A stretch of DNA of 64,000 nucleotides, from positions 235,206 to 299,205 of the forward strand of contig NZ_JACBOT010000036.1 of the NCBI RefSeq assembly GCF_021532275.1. The letters run 5' to 3'. Shown piece after piece: positions 17,215 to 27,520 of the stretch. Position 1 is the first letter of the stretch. Every line of letters begins with the position of its first letter. The position numbers and the translations under genes are program-made. The notes under the pieces are model-generated. The model made no database searches. It was not told the DNA's origin and saw nothing but the letters and a program-made list of their open reading frames with translations. Origin of the DNA: Brevibacterium sp. UCMA 11754 (lineage in GTDB: Bacteria > Actinomycetota > Actinomycetes > Actinomycetales > Brevibacteriaceae).

Positions 17215-17475
17215 TCAGAGAAGTTCGGCCTGATCAGCGGCAATGATGACGCGATTATTCTCGACCGAGAGGAATCCACCATCGGCCTTGACCCGGATGG
17301 TCTCCTCAGAGGTCGTGAGAATACGCGCTTCACCATCGGCAACCACACCAAGAACAGGCTCGTGGCCCGGCAGGATGCCGATCTCGCCGTCCAAGGTACG
17401 GGCGATGACGCGCTTGGCCTCACCAGCCCATACCTTTTGGTCGGCTGCTACGACGTTCACATCGAGTACAGCCAT
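17215..17475 (-). CDS. atpC: F1Fo ATP synthase epsilon subunit
   Basis: 86 residues, short because actinobacterial epsilon often lacks the C-terminal helical hairpin that inhibits ATP hydrolysis in other bacteria. The N-terminal beta sandwich motifs are clear: LDVNVVAADQKVWAGEAK, EIGILPGHEPVLGVV, VENNRVIIAADQAEL. Part of the rotor stalk. It follows atpD after 3 bases. Confidence 0.95.
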   Translation of the reverse strand: MAVLDVNVVAADQKVWAGEAKRVIARTLDGEIGILPGHEPVLGVVADGEARILTTSEETIRVKADGGFLSVENNRVIIAADQAELL

Positions 17476-17478
17476 GGC

Positions 17479-18927
<1,449 letters not shown>

Positions 18928-18954
18928 GGTCTCTTTCTTCTCTGCTCTCGCCGG

Positions 18955-19887
18955 TCAGTCGCCGGCTGATGATGCCGCGAGGGCATCGGCCCCACCGACG
19001 ATCTCGGTGAGTTCCTGGGTGATTTCCGCCTGGCGAGCCGTATTGGCCAACCGGGTGTAGGTCTTGATCAGATCGTCCGCGTTATCGGTCGCAGTCTTCA
19101 TCGCAGCCTGACGCGAAGCCTGCTCGGATGCAGAAGCGCTCAACAGCGCGGACAGAATCCGCGAGTCGATGTAGCGCGGCAGCAGCGAATCCAAGACGGC
19201 CTCGGCACTGGGTTCGAACTCGTAGAGAGGGAACGCAGCTGCGTCCTTCGCCGGTTCGGACGTACCGCCGGTGGCGACCTCGTCCGCGTCGACTACCTCG
19301 AGCGGAAGCAGTCGCCGGTATTCCGGGTCGTGCTTGACGCTGGAGACGAACTTCGTGAACACGATGTAGATCTCATCCACACCGGTCTGCGCGGAATCGG
19401 AATTGAAGCTCTGCAACAGGGCCTCACCGATCTCCCGAGCATTCTCAGGAGTCGGCATCTCAGAGATCCCGGTCCAGGACTGTTCGATCGCACGGTCGCG
19501 GAAGGTGTAGTAGTTCCTGGCCTTCCCTCCGACGGTGAAGAGCGAAACGTCCTTGCCTTCGCTGCGCAGCAGGCGATTGAGCTCTTCGGCTTCGCGCAGC
19601 AGGTTCGCCGAGTAGGCGCCAGCGAATCCACGATCCGGACCGATCACCAGCACTGCTGCGCGAGTGACCGACTCAGGCTCGGTCGTCAACACGTGGTCGA
19701 CGTTCGACTCACTCGCCACCGCTGAGACCGCACGGGTCAGGGCGTTGGCGTATGGGCTGGCAGACTGCGATCGAGCAATGGCCTTCTGAATCCGTGAAGC
19801 AGCGATGAGCTCCATGGCCTTGAAGATCTTCCTCAAGGACGAGGTGGAGCGGATCTTCTGCTTGAAGACCCTCTGCTGGGCTCCCAT
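18955..19887 (-). CDS. atpG: F1Fo ATP synthase gamma subunit (rotor shaft)
   Basis: 310 residues. Begins MGAQQRVFKQKIRSTSSLRKIFKAMELIAASRIQKA and ends with an ALLSASASEQASRQAAMKTATDNADDLI / RLANTARQAEITQELTEIVGGADAL coiled coil, the two helices that form the central shaft inside F1. Length is slightly longer than E. coli, as usual in actinobacteria. Confidence 0.97.
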   Translation of the reverse strand: MGAQQRVFKQKIRSTSSLRKIFKAMELIAASRIQKAIARSQSASPYANALTRAVSAVASESNVDHVLTTEPESVTRAAVLVIGPDRGFAGAYSANLLREAEELNRLLRSEGKDVSLFTVGGKARNYYTFRDRAIEQSWTGISEMPTPENAREIGEALLQSFNSDSAQTGVDEIYIVFTKFVSSVKHDPEYRRLLPLEVVDADEVATGGTSEPAKDAAAFPLYEFEPSAEAVLDSLLPRYIDSRILSALLSASASEQASRQAAMKTATDNADDLIKTYTRLANTARQAEITQELTEIVGGADALAASSAGD

Positions 19888-19918
19888 CAGTTCTTCCTTT
19901 CGCTGTTACGGATCAGAT

Positions 19919-21553
19919 TCAACGCTTCTGCCGAACGATCTGCTCCTGCTCGACCTCATCGGATGAGGCGGTGGCAGTGTCATCGCTGCCTGCCTTTGAT
20001 CCGCTGGAGTCGGAGCTGACGAAGTTCCGGGTGAACTCGGTCAAGACGTTGTCCAGCTCTGCCGAAGTGTCATCATCGAGCTTGAGCGTCTCACGAAGAG
20101 TCGTCAAGATACCGGTCTTGCGTTCGATGTGATCATGGAGCTCGGTTTCGAACTTGAGCACGTCCGAGACGGGAATCTCATCAAGATAGCCGTGCGTACC
20201 GGCGAAGATCGACACGGTCTGCTTCTCGAAGGGCATCGGCGAGAACTGAGTCTGCTTGAGCAGCTCGGTCAGGCGTGCACCGCGAGCCAGGTCGCGCTTG
20301 GTCGTCTCGTCGAGGTCGGACGCGAACATCGCGAACGCCTCGAGCGAACGATACTGGGCCAAGGAGATCTTCAATGTGCCAGAGACACTCTTCAGGGCCT
20401 TGGTCTGAGCGGCACCACCGACACGGGATACGGAGATGCCCACGTCGACTGCAGGACGCTGGCCCGCATTGAACAGGTCCGACTGCAGGAAGATCTGACC
20501 ATCGGTGATCGAAATCACGTTGGTCGGAATGAACGCACCGACGTCGTTCGCCTTGGTCTCAATGATCGGAAGGCCGGTCATCGAACCCCCGCCGAACTCA
20601 TCAGAAAGCTTCGCACAACGCTCAAGCAGACGCGAGTGCAGGTAGAACACGTCTCCGGGGAAAGCCTCGCGGCCCGGCGGGCGGCGCAGCAGAAGTGACA
20701 CTGCACGGTAGGCCTCGGCCTGCTTCGAAAGGTCATCGAACACGATGAGGACGTGCTTGCCCTCGTACATCCAGTGCTGACCGATGGCCGAACCGGAGTA
20801 AGGGGCGAGGTATTTGAAGCCTGCGGGGTCGGAAGCAGGAGAGGACACGATCGTGGTGTATTCCAGGGCGCCCGCTTCCTCGAGCGAACGGCGGACACCT
20901 GCGATGGTCGAGCCCTTCTGGCCGACGGCGACGTAGATGCAGCGAACCTGCTTCTTCGGGTCACCGGTCTCCCAGTTGGCCTTCTGGTTGATGATCGTGT
21001 CGATCGCAAGGGCGGTCTTACCCGTCTTGCGGTCACCGATGACCAGCTGGCGCTGTCCACGGCCGACAGGGATCATAGCGTCAATGCTCTTGTAGCCGGT
21101 CTGCAGAGGTTCGCGAACCTCCTGGCGATCCATCACGCCTGCGGCCTGGAGCTCGAGCTCACGACGTCCGACAGTCTCGACCTCACCGAGTCCGTCGACT
21201 GGCTGACCCAGAGGATCGACCACGCGACCGAGGTATCCGTCGCCGACGGGAATCGAGAGAACTTCACCGGTGCGGTAGACGTTCTGTTCAGCCGCGACCC
21301 CGGAGAACTCTCCGAGGACGACGACGCCGATCTCGCGCTCGTCGAGGTTCTGTGCCAAGCCCAAGGTGCCGTCTTCGAACCGGAGGAGTTCGTTGGCCAT
21401 GGTGCCGGGCAGACCCGAGACGTGGGCAATTCCGTCACCTGCGGTGACGACCTTGCCGACCTCGGACTTTACCGAGCTTTCGGGGTTGTACGAGTCAACG
21501 AACTTCCCGAGAGCGTCCCGGATCTCTTCCGGGCGAATTGTCAGTTCCGCCAT
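19919..21553 (-). CDS. atpA: F1Fo ATP synthase alpha subunit
   Basis: 544 residues. Walker A-like GDRKTGKTALAIDTI (about residue 170), the VPYSGSAIGQHWMYEGKHVLIVFDDLSKQ Walker B region, and the conserved SVSRVGGAAQTKALK are seen. A polar acidic extension of about 30 residues at the C-terminus (GSKAGSDDTATASSDEVEQE) goes beyond the E. coli protein, as in many actinobacteria, where such extensions restrain ATP hydrolysis (known in mycobacteria). Starts at ATG 21553. Confidence 0.98.
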   Translation of the reverse strand: MAELTIRPEEIRDALGKFVDSYNPESSVKSEVGKVVTAGDGIAHVSGLPGTMANELLRFEDGTLGLAQNLDEREIGVVVLGEFSGVAAEQNVYRTGEVLSIPVGDGYLGRVVDPLGQPVDGLGEVETVGRRELELQAAGVMDRQEVREPLQTGYKSIDAMIPVGRGQRQLVIGDRKTGKTALAIDTIINQKANWETGDPKKQVRCIYVAVGQKGSTIAGVRRSLEEAGALEYTTIVSSPASDPAGFKYLAPYSGSAIGQHWMYEGKHVLIVFDDLSKQAEAYRAVSLLLRRPPGREAFPGDVFYLHSRLLERCAKLSDEFGGGSMTGLPIIETKANDVGAFIPTNVISITDGQIFLQSDLFNAGQRPAVDVGISVSRVGGAAQTKALKSVSGTLKISLAQYRSLEAFAMFASDLDETTKRDLARGARLTELLKQTQFSPMPFEKQTVSIFAGTHGYLDEIPVSDVLKFETELHDHIERKTGILTTLRETLKLDDDTSAELDNVLTEFTRNFVSSDSSGSKAGSDDTATASSDEVEQEQIVRQKR

Positions 21554-21637
21554 CTGGTTTCCCTGCTTCCTTTACTCAAAACTTGTGTCCGACGACCGGT
21601 GGGCCGCCTGTGCTGCCGGACTGGCCGGCCCCTCGAT

Positions 21638-22447
21638 TTAACTTGCGAGCTTGCGCTGAACTTCGGCCAGACGATCAGCCACTGTGGAACTCATCATCTC
21701 ATCGCCGACCTGAACCCGGACTCCCCCGACGACTTCGGGGTCGACCTGAACGTTGAGCACGAGGTCGCGTCCGTAGCTGGCGGACAGAGCGGCCGCGAGT
21801 TTCTGGGTCTGAGCTTCGCTCAACGGTTTGGCGACAGTGACATCGGCGACTGAACGCTGCTGTCGTGCCGCGAGGATATCGCTGTACTGATCCAGGGCCT
21901 TCGCCACGCGGAGCCCGCGTGGGTACAGAACTGCCTGTTCGATCAGTGTGATGGTGTCGGCCTGTGCCTTACCTGCCAGCAAGTCTGCGATGAGCGCGCG
22001 CTTGGTCGATGCGGATGCATCGGACTCCAGTGCCCGCGCCAGTTCGTGTTCACTTTCGCACAGACGGGCGAAGCGGAAGACTTCCTCTTCCACCTGGCCG
22101 AGTTGACCGGATGTCTGAGCGGCAGCTGCGATAGCTGTCACTCCGGCAACCTCAAGGCTGGTCACCAAGTCCTGAGTCCTCGCCCAACGCTGGCTCACGG
22201 CCAGTTCGCTCAGACGCAGGGCCGTATCAGTGGTCCGTGTCGAGAACAGAGTCCGCAGCAGCTGCTGCTTCTTCTCAGCCGACTCGGACGAGTCTGCCAA
22301 GGCCTTGCGCAGCGTCACGTTCTCAGCGAGAACGGCAACGATGGCCAGTTCACCAGCACCGATTTCGCGCGCGTCACCGCGGGAGATCTCAGCGTTGGCG
22401 GTTTCAAGTACGGCCTGCAGGGACAATCTGCTCGACTGGAGCATCAC
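21638..22447 (-). CDS. atpH: F1Fo ATP synthase delta subunit
   Basis: 269 residues, longer than the E. coli protein (177) but typical of actinobacterial stand-alone delta. The conserved C-terminal domain reads DVTVAKPLSEAQTQKLAAALSA, VQVDPEVVGGVRVQVGDEMMSSTVADRL, which links the peripheral stalk to the top of F1. The N-terminal part (residues 1-100) is an actinobacterial extension. Overlaps the atpF stop by four bases. Confidence 0.95.
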   Translation of the reverse strand: MMLQSSRLSLQAVLETANAEISRGDAREIGAGELAIVAVLAENVTLRKALADSSESAEKKQQLLRTLFSTRTTDTALRLSELAVSQRWARTQDLVTSLEVAGVTAIAAAAQTSGQLGQVEEEVFRFARLCESEHELARALESDASASTKRALIADLLAGKAQADTITLIEQAVLYPRGLRVAKALDQYSDILAARQQRSVADVTVAKPLSEAQTQKLAAALSASYGRDLVLNVQVDPEVVGGVRVQVGDEMMSSTVADRLAEVQRKLAS

Positions 22448-22995
22448 GCCCCCTTGACCGGCTGTGCCGAAGACTGCGACTCGAGATCGGAGATGAAGCG
22501 GTCGACCACGTTGGCAGAACGCTGGTCATCGGTGAGAGATTCACCGACGATGCGCGATGCCAGATCGGTGGCCAGAGTGCCGACTTCCGAACGCAGCTGC
22601 ACCATGGCGGACTGACGCTCGGCTTCGATCTGCGTCTGGGCCTGAGCGACAATGCGCTCGGACTCCGCATGAGCCTGGGTCTTCATATTGGCGATGATCT
22701 GAGCGCCTTCTTCCTGAGCCTCGGCGCGCAGTCGTGCAGCTTCTGCACGGCCGTCGGCGAGCTGCTTCTGATACTCGGCCAGAGCCTCATCGGCTTCGGC
22801 CTGCACCTTCTCAGCCTTCTCAATTCCACCCTGAATGCGCTCTGCGCGCTCATCGAGGGTCTTGTTGAAGGCCGGGAGGACGTACTTCCAGACAACCAGG
22901 AAGACGATCAGCAGACAGATGGCACTCCAGACGATGTCGTACCACGCGGGGAGAAGCGGGTTCTCTGCGGAGGCAAGAATAGTTACCGGAGTCAT
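22444..22995 (-). CDS. atpF: F1Fo ATP synthase b subunit
   Basis: 183 residues: one N-terminal membrane helix (WYDIVWSAICLLIVFLVVWKYVLPAF) then a long charged coiled coil with Arg/Glu/Ala pattern. It forms the peripheral stalk with delta. No second b-type gene or b-delta fusion of the mycobacterial kind is seen here. Confidence 0.95.
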   Translation of the reverse strand: MTPVTILASAENPLLPAWYDIVWSAICLLIVFLVVWKYVLPAFNKTLDERAERIQGGIEKAEKVQAEADEALAEYQKQLADGRAEAARLRAEAQEEGAQIIANMKTQAHAESERIVAQAQTQIEAERQSAMVQLRSEVGTLATDLASRIVGESLTDDQRSANVVDRFISDLESQSSAQPVKGA

Positions 22996-23014
22996 CGTTT
23001 AGTCCTCTTCGTGA

Positions 23015-23245
23015 TCAGGGCAGGAAGAACGGGGTGGCGATGCCGATCAGGGCCAGGGCCTCAATCAGCGCGATGCCGAGGAACATGTTTCCACGCAGCG
23101 CACCGGCCATCTCGGGCTGACGCGCGGTTCCCTCGATGGTCTTACCGATGACGATACCGACACCGATACCGGGGCCGATTGCGGCCAGGCCGTATCCGAT
23201 GGTGTTGAGGCTGCCGGAGATATCCGTTGCGGCGAGCATATCCAT
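23015..23245 (-). CDS. atpE: F1Fo ATP synthase c subunit (proteolipid)
   Basis: 76 residues, two membrane helices. Helix 1 is the glycine-rich GYGLAAIGPGIGVGIVIGKT; the loop RQPEMAGALRGN contacts gamma and epsilon; helix 2 carries the proton-binding Glu in GIALIEALALIG. It forms the proton-driven ring and is the type of subunit targeted by diarylquinolines in mycobacteria. It follows atpB after 79 bases. Confidence 0.97.
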   Translation of the reverse strand: MDMLAATDISGSLNTIGYGLAAIGPGIGVGIVIGKTIEGTARQPEMAGALRGNMFLGIALIEALALIGIATPFFLP

Positions 23246-23324
23246 TGAATGCTTTTCCTTTCATAAGTCAGCCGGGTGGTTGGCCCGACCGTGCAACTCG
23301 TGAGTTACGGTTCTGGGTGTTGAA

Positions 23325-24137
23325 TCAGTGGTCGTCTGAGATCGCTGCGTTGATGTAGACGCAGGATAGAAGAGCGAAGATGTAGGCCTGCAGGACGACG
23401 ATGAGCATCTCGAGGATGAAGACGAAGAATCCGCCGGCGAAGGTGATGATCGAGAAGAACTGGAAGCCGTTGGCCGCATCGAGGAGGAAGAAGCTCGTCG
23501 CGGAGAAGCAGAGCACGAGAAGCAGGTGGCCGACCATCATGTTTGCGAAGAGTCGGATCGCCAGAGTGAACGGCTGGGTGACGAACTTCGTGAGGAACTC
23601 AATCGGAATGAGCAGAATGTGCATCGGCCACGGGACACCGGGCAGGATGAGCGAATCCTTAAGGTAGCGCCCGAGGCCCTTCTCGGAGATGCCTGCCCAG
23701 TGGTAAGTCACATAGACGACGAGGGTCAGGACGATCGGAAGACCGATGACGCCGGTGCCCGGCATATTCAGGAACGGAATGAGCTTCGTGACGTTCCAGA
23801 ACAGGATGCCGAAGAAGATCGCCACGATCAGCGGCATGAACTTCTTTGACTTCTCCTTGCCCATGGTGTCTTCGGCGATGCCGACGGTGACGAACTCCAT
23901 CGCCAGCTCCATGGCAGACTGGAAGCGGCTGGGAACGAGCTTCATTCTCTTCGCCCACACGGCCAGCAAAACGACGACTGCCACGGTCGCGAGAACGCGG
24001 ATGAGCATCACACGGTTCATCTCAAAGGGAGTGCCTTCGAAGAGGAACGAGGCGGGGAAGAACTCCGCCATCGAGGGGGCGTGAAAACCACTTTCAGCGG
24101 CTTGGATCATTGTGTTCGCAGCGTTGAGTGTTCCCAC
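23325..24137 (-). CDS. atpB: F1Fo ATP synthase a subunit
   Basis: 270 residues from GTG 24137, with AAAGGA just upstream. Several membrane helices; the proton-channel Arg is in the conserved RLFANMMVGHLLL helix and further landmarks are FWNVTKLIPFLNMPGT and MLIVVLQAYIFALLSCVYINAA. Forms the stator half-channels with the c ring. A 206-base gap upstream separates it from atpI. Confidence 0.96.
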   Translation of the reverse strand: MGTLNAANTMIQAAESGFHAPSMAEFFPASFLFEGTPFEMNRVMLIRVLATVAVVVLLAVWAKRMKLVPSRFQSAMELAMEFVTVGIAEDTMGKEKSKKFMPLIVAIFFGILFWNVTKLIPFLNMPGTGVIGLPIVLTLVVYVTYHWAGISEKGLGRYLKDSLILPGVPWPMHILLIPIEFLTKFVTQPFTLAIRLFANMMVGHLLLVLCFSATSFFLLDAANGFQFFSIITFAGGFFVFILEMLIVVLQAYIFALLSCVYINAAISDDH

Positions 24138-24343
24138 GTTTCCTTTACTCTCCCATGGTCAAAAGCCTTGATGGCCTGGCCTTAGCGACGCATGACATGC
24201 GTGGCTCTAGGTTCAGGAGCGACATGGAGCAACAAATGGCTCCAGCACCGCAACAACTCTACCAATTGTAGAGAGCTGACGACAAATTCATCACCTTTGA
24301 CTGTATATCTTCTGACAGTGGCTGGCGCAATCGCCGAATTGGC

Positions 24344-24787
24344 CTATTTCGCATCGGGATCAACGTAGGGCACGCGGCCTTTGACCACAGTCAGGGCCTC
24401 AACGAGCGAGGAACCGATCACCGCGACAACAATGGTGAGGAATGCCACAGTTCCGTCCAGCCAGGTTGCGTCCTTCAACCGCCAGATGACGATCATGAAG
24501 ATGAACGCTTTGAAGAGGAAGCCCACGCCTAGGAATCCAGCGATGGCCGTCAGCCCCATATTGCGGCCCGCATACATGATGACCAGGGTGATGATGATGA
24601 AGACCGCGGCCAGTCCCCCACCGACGGCTCCTCCATTGAAGCCCTCTGTCCCGGAGACCAGGTAGCCGATACCCATTCCGAGCACAGCGACAGCGACGAT
24701 GAGGATGACGCCGCGGACCAGCATGGTTCTCCAGACTCTGGTCCACGCCGCCTGTACGTACGTTTCCTGATTGGGAGACTCGGTCAT
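24344..24787 (-). CDS. AtpI-like ATP synthase-associated membrane protein
   Basis: 147 residues from the ATG at 24787, which overlaps the WecA-like gene stop by four bases (the frame is open further upstream but that part is a shadow). Four hydrophobic stretches (ILIVAVAVLGMGIGYLV, GGGLAAVFIIITLVIMYAG, AIAGFLGVGFLFKAFIFMIV, AFLTIVVAVIGSSLVEAL) and position before atpB fit the small Fo-assembly proteins. In actinobacteria this gene is often unannotated. Inferred role: assembly of the c ring. Confidence 0.8.
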   Translation of the reverse strand: MTESPNQETYVQAAWTRVWRTMLVRGVILIVAVAVLGMGIGYLVSGTEGFNGGAVGGGLAAVFIIITLVIMYAGRNMGLTAIAGFLGVGFLFKAFIFMIVIWRLKDATWLDGTVAFLTIVVAVIGSSLVEALTVVKGRVPYVDPDAK

Positions 24788-25893
24788 GAGATTTCCTCTC
24801 TGGCTTTCTGACGGACCCGCAGGGGGTAGAAGGTGAAGAGCAGGGTGATGGCGAACAGCCCGCCGACGATGCAGACGACGTAGATCCACGGCATCAGCAG
24901 GAGCATGACAGAACCGAATGCGATGAGCGCGGTCCAGGTATAGAGGATGAGGACGGCCCGAGCATGAGAGTGCCCAAGTCTGAGCATCCTGTGATGGAGG
25001 TGCTTCGCATCGGCGGAGAACGGTGATTGACCGGCCATGAGACGACGAATGACTGCCAACCCCAGGTCGAGCAGCGGCAGGAACATCACGGCGACCGGCA
25101 AAACGATGGGCAGGAAGGTCGCGAAGACTCGCTCCTCCCCGAGCAGTGCCGGGTCGACCTGGCCGGTGACGCGGATGGTGGATGCTGCCAGCAGGAGGCC
25201 GATGAGCATCGACCCGGAATCACCCATGAAGATCCGCGCCGGATTGAAGTTGTGCGGGAGGAAGCCGACACAGGCACCGACGAGGATTGCGGTGATCAGC
25301 GAGGCCAGGTTCGCATAGGACTCAGGCGATGCATCCCGGGCCAGACCGTAGGAGTAGATGAAGAATGCGCTGCCGCCGATCGCGACGACTCCCGCTGCCA
25401 GACCGTCGAGACCATCGACGAAGTTCACAGCGTTGATGGTGACCAGGACGACGAGGATGGTGATGATGATCGACATCCGCGGCGAACCGATGATCACTCC
25501 CCCGAAGGGGATCGACAGCAGTGCCACGCCGTTGATGGCCATGAATCCAGCTGCCAGCGCCTGCCCTGCAAGCTTAGTGATCCAGTGGAGATCCCAGATG
25601 TCATCGATGATGCCCAGCACGCACAGCACGGTGGCCGCGCCGGCGATGCCGATGATGGGCCCCATGTCCGAGAAGATCCTCTGCAGGAACGGTGTCTGGG
25701 AGGCGAAGATGAGGCCCACGATCACCGCCCCGAACATCGCGACCCCGCCCAACCTCGGCGTGGGAACCGAATGCACGTCCCGTTCACGCAGGGGTGAGAA
25801 GATCTGCCCTCGCTCGGCTACCCGCCTGACCATCGGGGTCAGCAGGTAGGCCACAAGGGCCGAAATGATGAGGATGAAGAGGTAGGCGCGCAC
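24784..25893 (-). CDS. Undecaprenyl-phosphate GlcNAc-1-phosphate transferase family (WecA/MraY superfamily)
   Basis: 369 residues with about 11 membrane helices. Diagnostic motifs are NFVDGLDGLAAGVVAI, MGDSGSMLIGL and the cytoplasmic HHRMLRLGHSHARAV, which contain the Asp and His residues that bind Mg and the nucleotide. It moves GlcNAc-phosphate to polyprenyl phosphate, likely the first step of a linkage unit or wall polysaccharide (WecA/TagO type) rather than MraY, judging by the HHR motif spacing and gene context. Starts at GTG directly after the tsaC stop. Confidence 0.88.
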   Translation of the reverse strand: MRAYLFILIISALVAYLLTPMVRRVAERGQIFSPLRERDVHSVPTPRLGGVAMFGAVIVGLIFASQTPFLQRIFSDMGPIIGIAGAATVLCVLGIIDDIWDLHWITKLAGQALAAGFMAINGVALLSIPFGGVIIGSPRMSIIITILVVLVTINAVNFVDGLDGLAAGVVAIGGSAFFIYSYGLARDASPESYANLASLITAILVGACVGFLPHNFNPARIFMGDSGSMLIGLLLAASTIRVTGQVDPALLGEERVFATFLPIVLPVAVMFLPLLDLGLAVIRRLMAGQSPFSADAKHLHHRMLRLGHSHARAVLILYTWTALIAFGSVMLLLMPWIYVVCIVGGLFAITLLFTFYPLRVRQKAREEIS

Positions 25894-26544
25894 TCAGCCG
25901 TCCAGGCCGATGACATCGGGGACGATCTCACGCAGTTCTTCGATGGTCACGGGACCTTCGCGCACAATGCGCGGCACTTCGCTGGTGAGGTCGATGATCG
26001 TCGAGGAGATTCCCGAGGCCCTCACTCCGCCGTCGACGTAGATGTCGACATCGTCGCCCAACATCTCCATCGCCTCATCCGCCGAGGTGGCGGCGGGCTC
26101 ACCGGAGGTGTTGGCACTGGACACGGCCAGTGGACCCGTCCGCCCCAACAGGGCGAGGGCGTACTCGTCGTCGGGCATTCGCACCGCAACGGTGCCATGG
26201 GTGTCGCCGAGATCCCAGTCCAACGACGGCTGTGCATTCGCGATGATCGTCAGCGGTCCGGGCCAGAAACGGGCGGTCAGTGAAAGCATCCTCTCGTCGA
26301 CACCGTCGACAAGGCCGAAGACGGTCTCCGCACGCGGGACGAGGACAGGCGGCGGCATGTCACGGCCGCGGCCCTTCGCTGCCAGCAGAGCGGAAACCGC
26401 CGAAGCGCTGAATGCGTCTGCGGCGATCCCATACACGGTGTCCGTGGGAATGACGAGCAGATTGCCCGTCTCACTCACCCTGGCGCATTCGTCCAGGACA
26501 AGGTCACGGATGTCGCTTTGGGTCACGTCGAATCGTCTCGACAC
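25894..26544 (-). CDS. tsaC: Threonylcarbamoyl-AMP synthase (YrdC/Sua5 domain)
   Basis: 216 residues from GTG 26544 with GGAGG 5 bases upstream. The YrdC core is seen as NLLVIPTDTVYGIAADAF, LAAKGRG, RFWPGPLTIIA and GPLAVSSANTSGEPAATS. It makes threonylcarbamoyl-AMP from Thr, bicarbonate and ATP for the t6A37 modification of ANN-decoding tRNAs. No C-terminal Sua5 domain, so the short TsaC form. Follows prmC, a common pairing with the prfA release factor genes. Confidence 0.93.
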   Translation of the reverse strand: MSRRFDVTQSDIRDLVLDECARVSETGNLLVIPTDTVYGIAADAFSASAVSALLAAKGRGRDMPPPVLVPRAETVFGLVDGVDERMLSLTARFWPGPLTIIANAQPSLDWDLGDTHGTVAVRMPDDEYALALLGRTGPLAVSSANTSGEPAATSADEAMEMLGDDVDIYVDGGVRASGISSTIIDLTSEVPRIVREGPVTIEELREIVPDVIGLDG

Positions 26545-26598
26545 GAATCCTCCGTTTCGGATCGCGGTGGTCAGTGGCCCGAACCGGGTGGTCCATGG

Positions 26599-27486
26599 TC
26601 ACAGGTCGACCCCTGACACACGATGAGCCACGGTGTAGCGGTCGCGTCCAGTGTAGTCCGGGTAGGTGGCGGCCCGCCTGAGACTGGCCGTCGACATGAT
26701 GAGTTCGCAGGCGCCGGGCCCCTGTTCCTCGGAATGCTCCATGATGAAGAATCCACCGGGACGCAGCAGTTTCTCCGCCTGCTTCAGGATGAGCCCTGGG
26801 ATCTCCAGGCCCGTCGAGCCTCCGTAGAGAGCGGCTGCCGGATCGTGTTCGCGTACCTCGGCATCGCGCGGCACAGCCGCATCGGGCACATAGGGAGGAT
26901 TGGTCACAACGACATCCGCGCTGCCCCACAGGTCAGGTCGATCGTCGGCGAACCTCGTCGCGTCACCACTGATCAGCTCGACGCTGGAGTCGCCGAGGCT
27001 GACCGAGGCGAGATTCTTCAGCGACCAGTTCAGGGCCTCGGTTTCGCGCTCGACGCCGATGATGCGCAGCTGCGGATGTTCGGTAGCCAGGGACAGCGTG
27101 ATCGCACCGGAGCCCGAGCACAGATCGATGACGAAGGACTCATGTGCGTTCTGCTGCCTGTCCAGCTCTTCGAGGACCTCGGTGACGAGAAGCTCGGTCT
27201 CGGGGCGGGGAACGAACACTCCAGGGCCCACCTGCAGTTCGAGGTGCCGAAAGGCCGCGACTCCGATGATGTGCTGAAGCGGGACGCGCTGACGTCGTCG
27301 GTCGATGAGCTGTGCGAAGACTTCCGTGACTTCGGCGGGGACACCATCGCCGAGGAGACGTCTGCGGGCCAGGCCGGAGGCGTCGATTCCCCAGGCGTGG
27401 GCAAGCAGCGCGGCGGAGTCCGGGTCGGGGTTGGCGACGCCGGCATCGGCCAGCAGCTGCACCGCTCCGCGCAGCACCGTCGACAC
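26599..27486 (-). CDS. prmC: Peptide chain release factor N5-glutamine methyltransferase
   Basis: Methylates the Gln of the GGQ motif in release factors such as the PrfA encoded just upstream. Seen: N-terminal helical domain (LLADAGVANPDPDSAALLAHAWG), PRPETELLVTEVL, the SAM-binding VIDLCSGSGAITLSLA, and the catalytic VVTNPPYVPD. The start is uncertain: GTG 27486 gives a normal 295 residues, while the frame is open to 27612, overlapping prfA, and upstream GTG 27564 or a CTG behind a GGGGGA are possible. A short shift of this start would not affect the catalytic domain. Confidence 0.92.
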   Translation of the reverse strand: MSTVLRGAVQLLADAGVANPDPDSAALLAHAWGIDASGLARRRLLGDGVPAEVTEVFAQLIDRRRQRVPLQHIIGVAAFRHLELQVGPGVFVPRPETELLVTEVLEELDRQQNAHESFVIDLCSGSGAITLSLATEHPQLRIIGVERETEALNWSLKNLASVSLGDSSVELISGDATRFADDRPDLWGSADVVVTNPPYVPDAAVPRDAEVREHDPAAALYGGSTGLEIPGLILKQAEKLLRPGGFFIMEHSEEQGPGACELIMSTASLRRAATYPDYTGRDRYTVAHRVSGVDL

Positions 27487-27520
27487 GTCTTCTTCGGGAC
27501 TGGGAGGGCGCGGAATCAGG

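Noticed and set aside
24265..24270. TACAAT as -10 of an atpB promoter
   Set aside because: A good -10 but no matching -35 at 16-18 bases; kept only as a possibility in the atpB leader.
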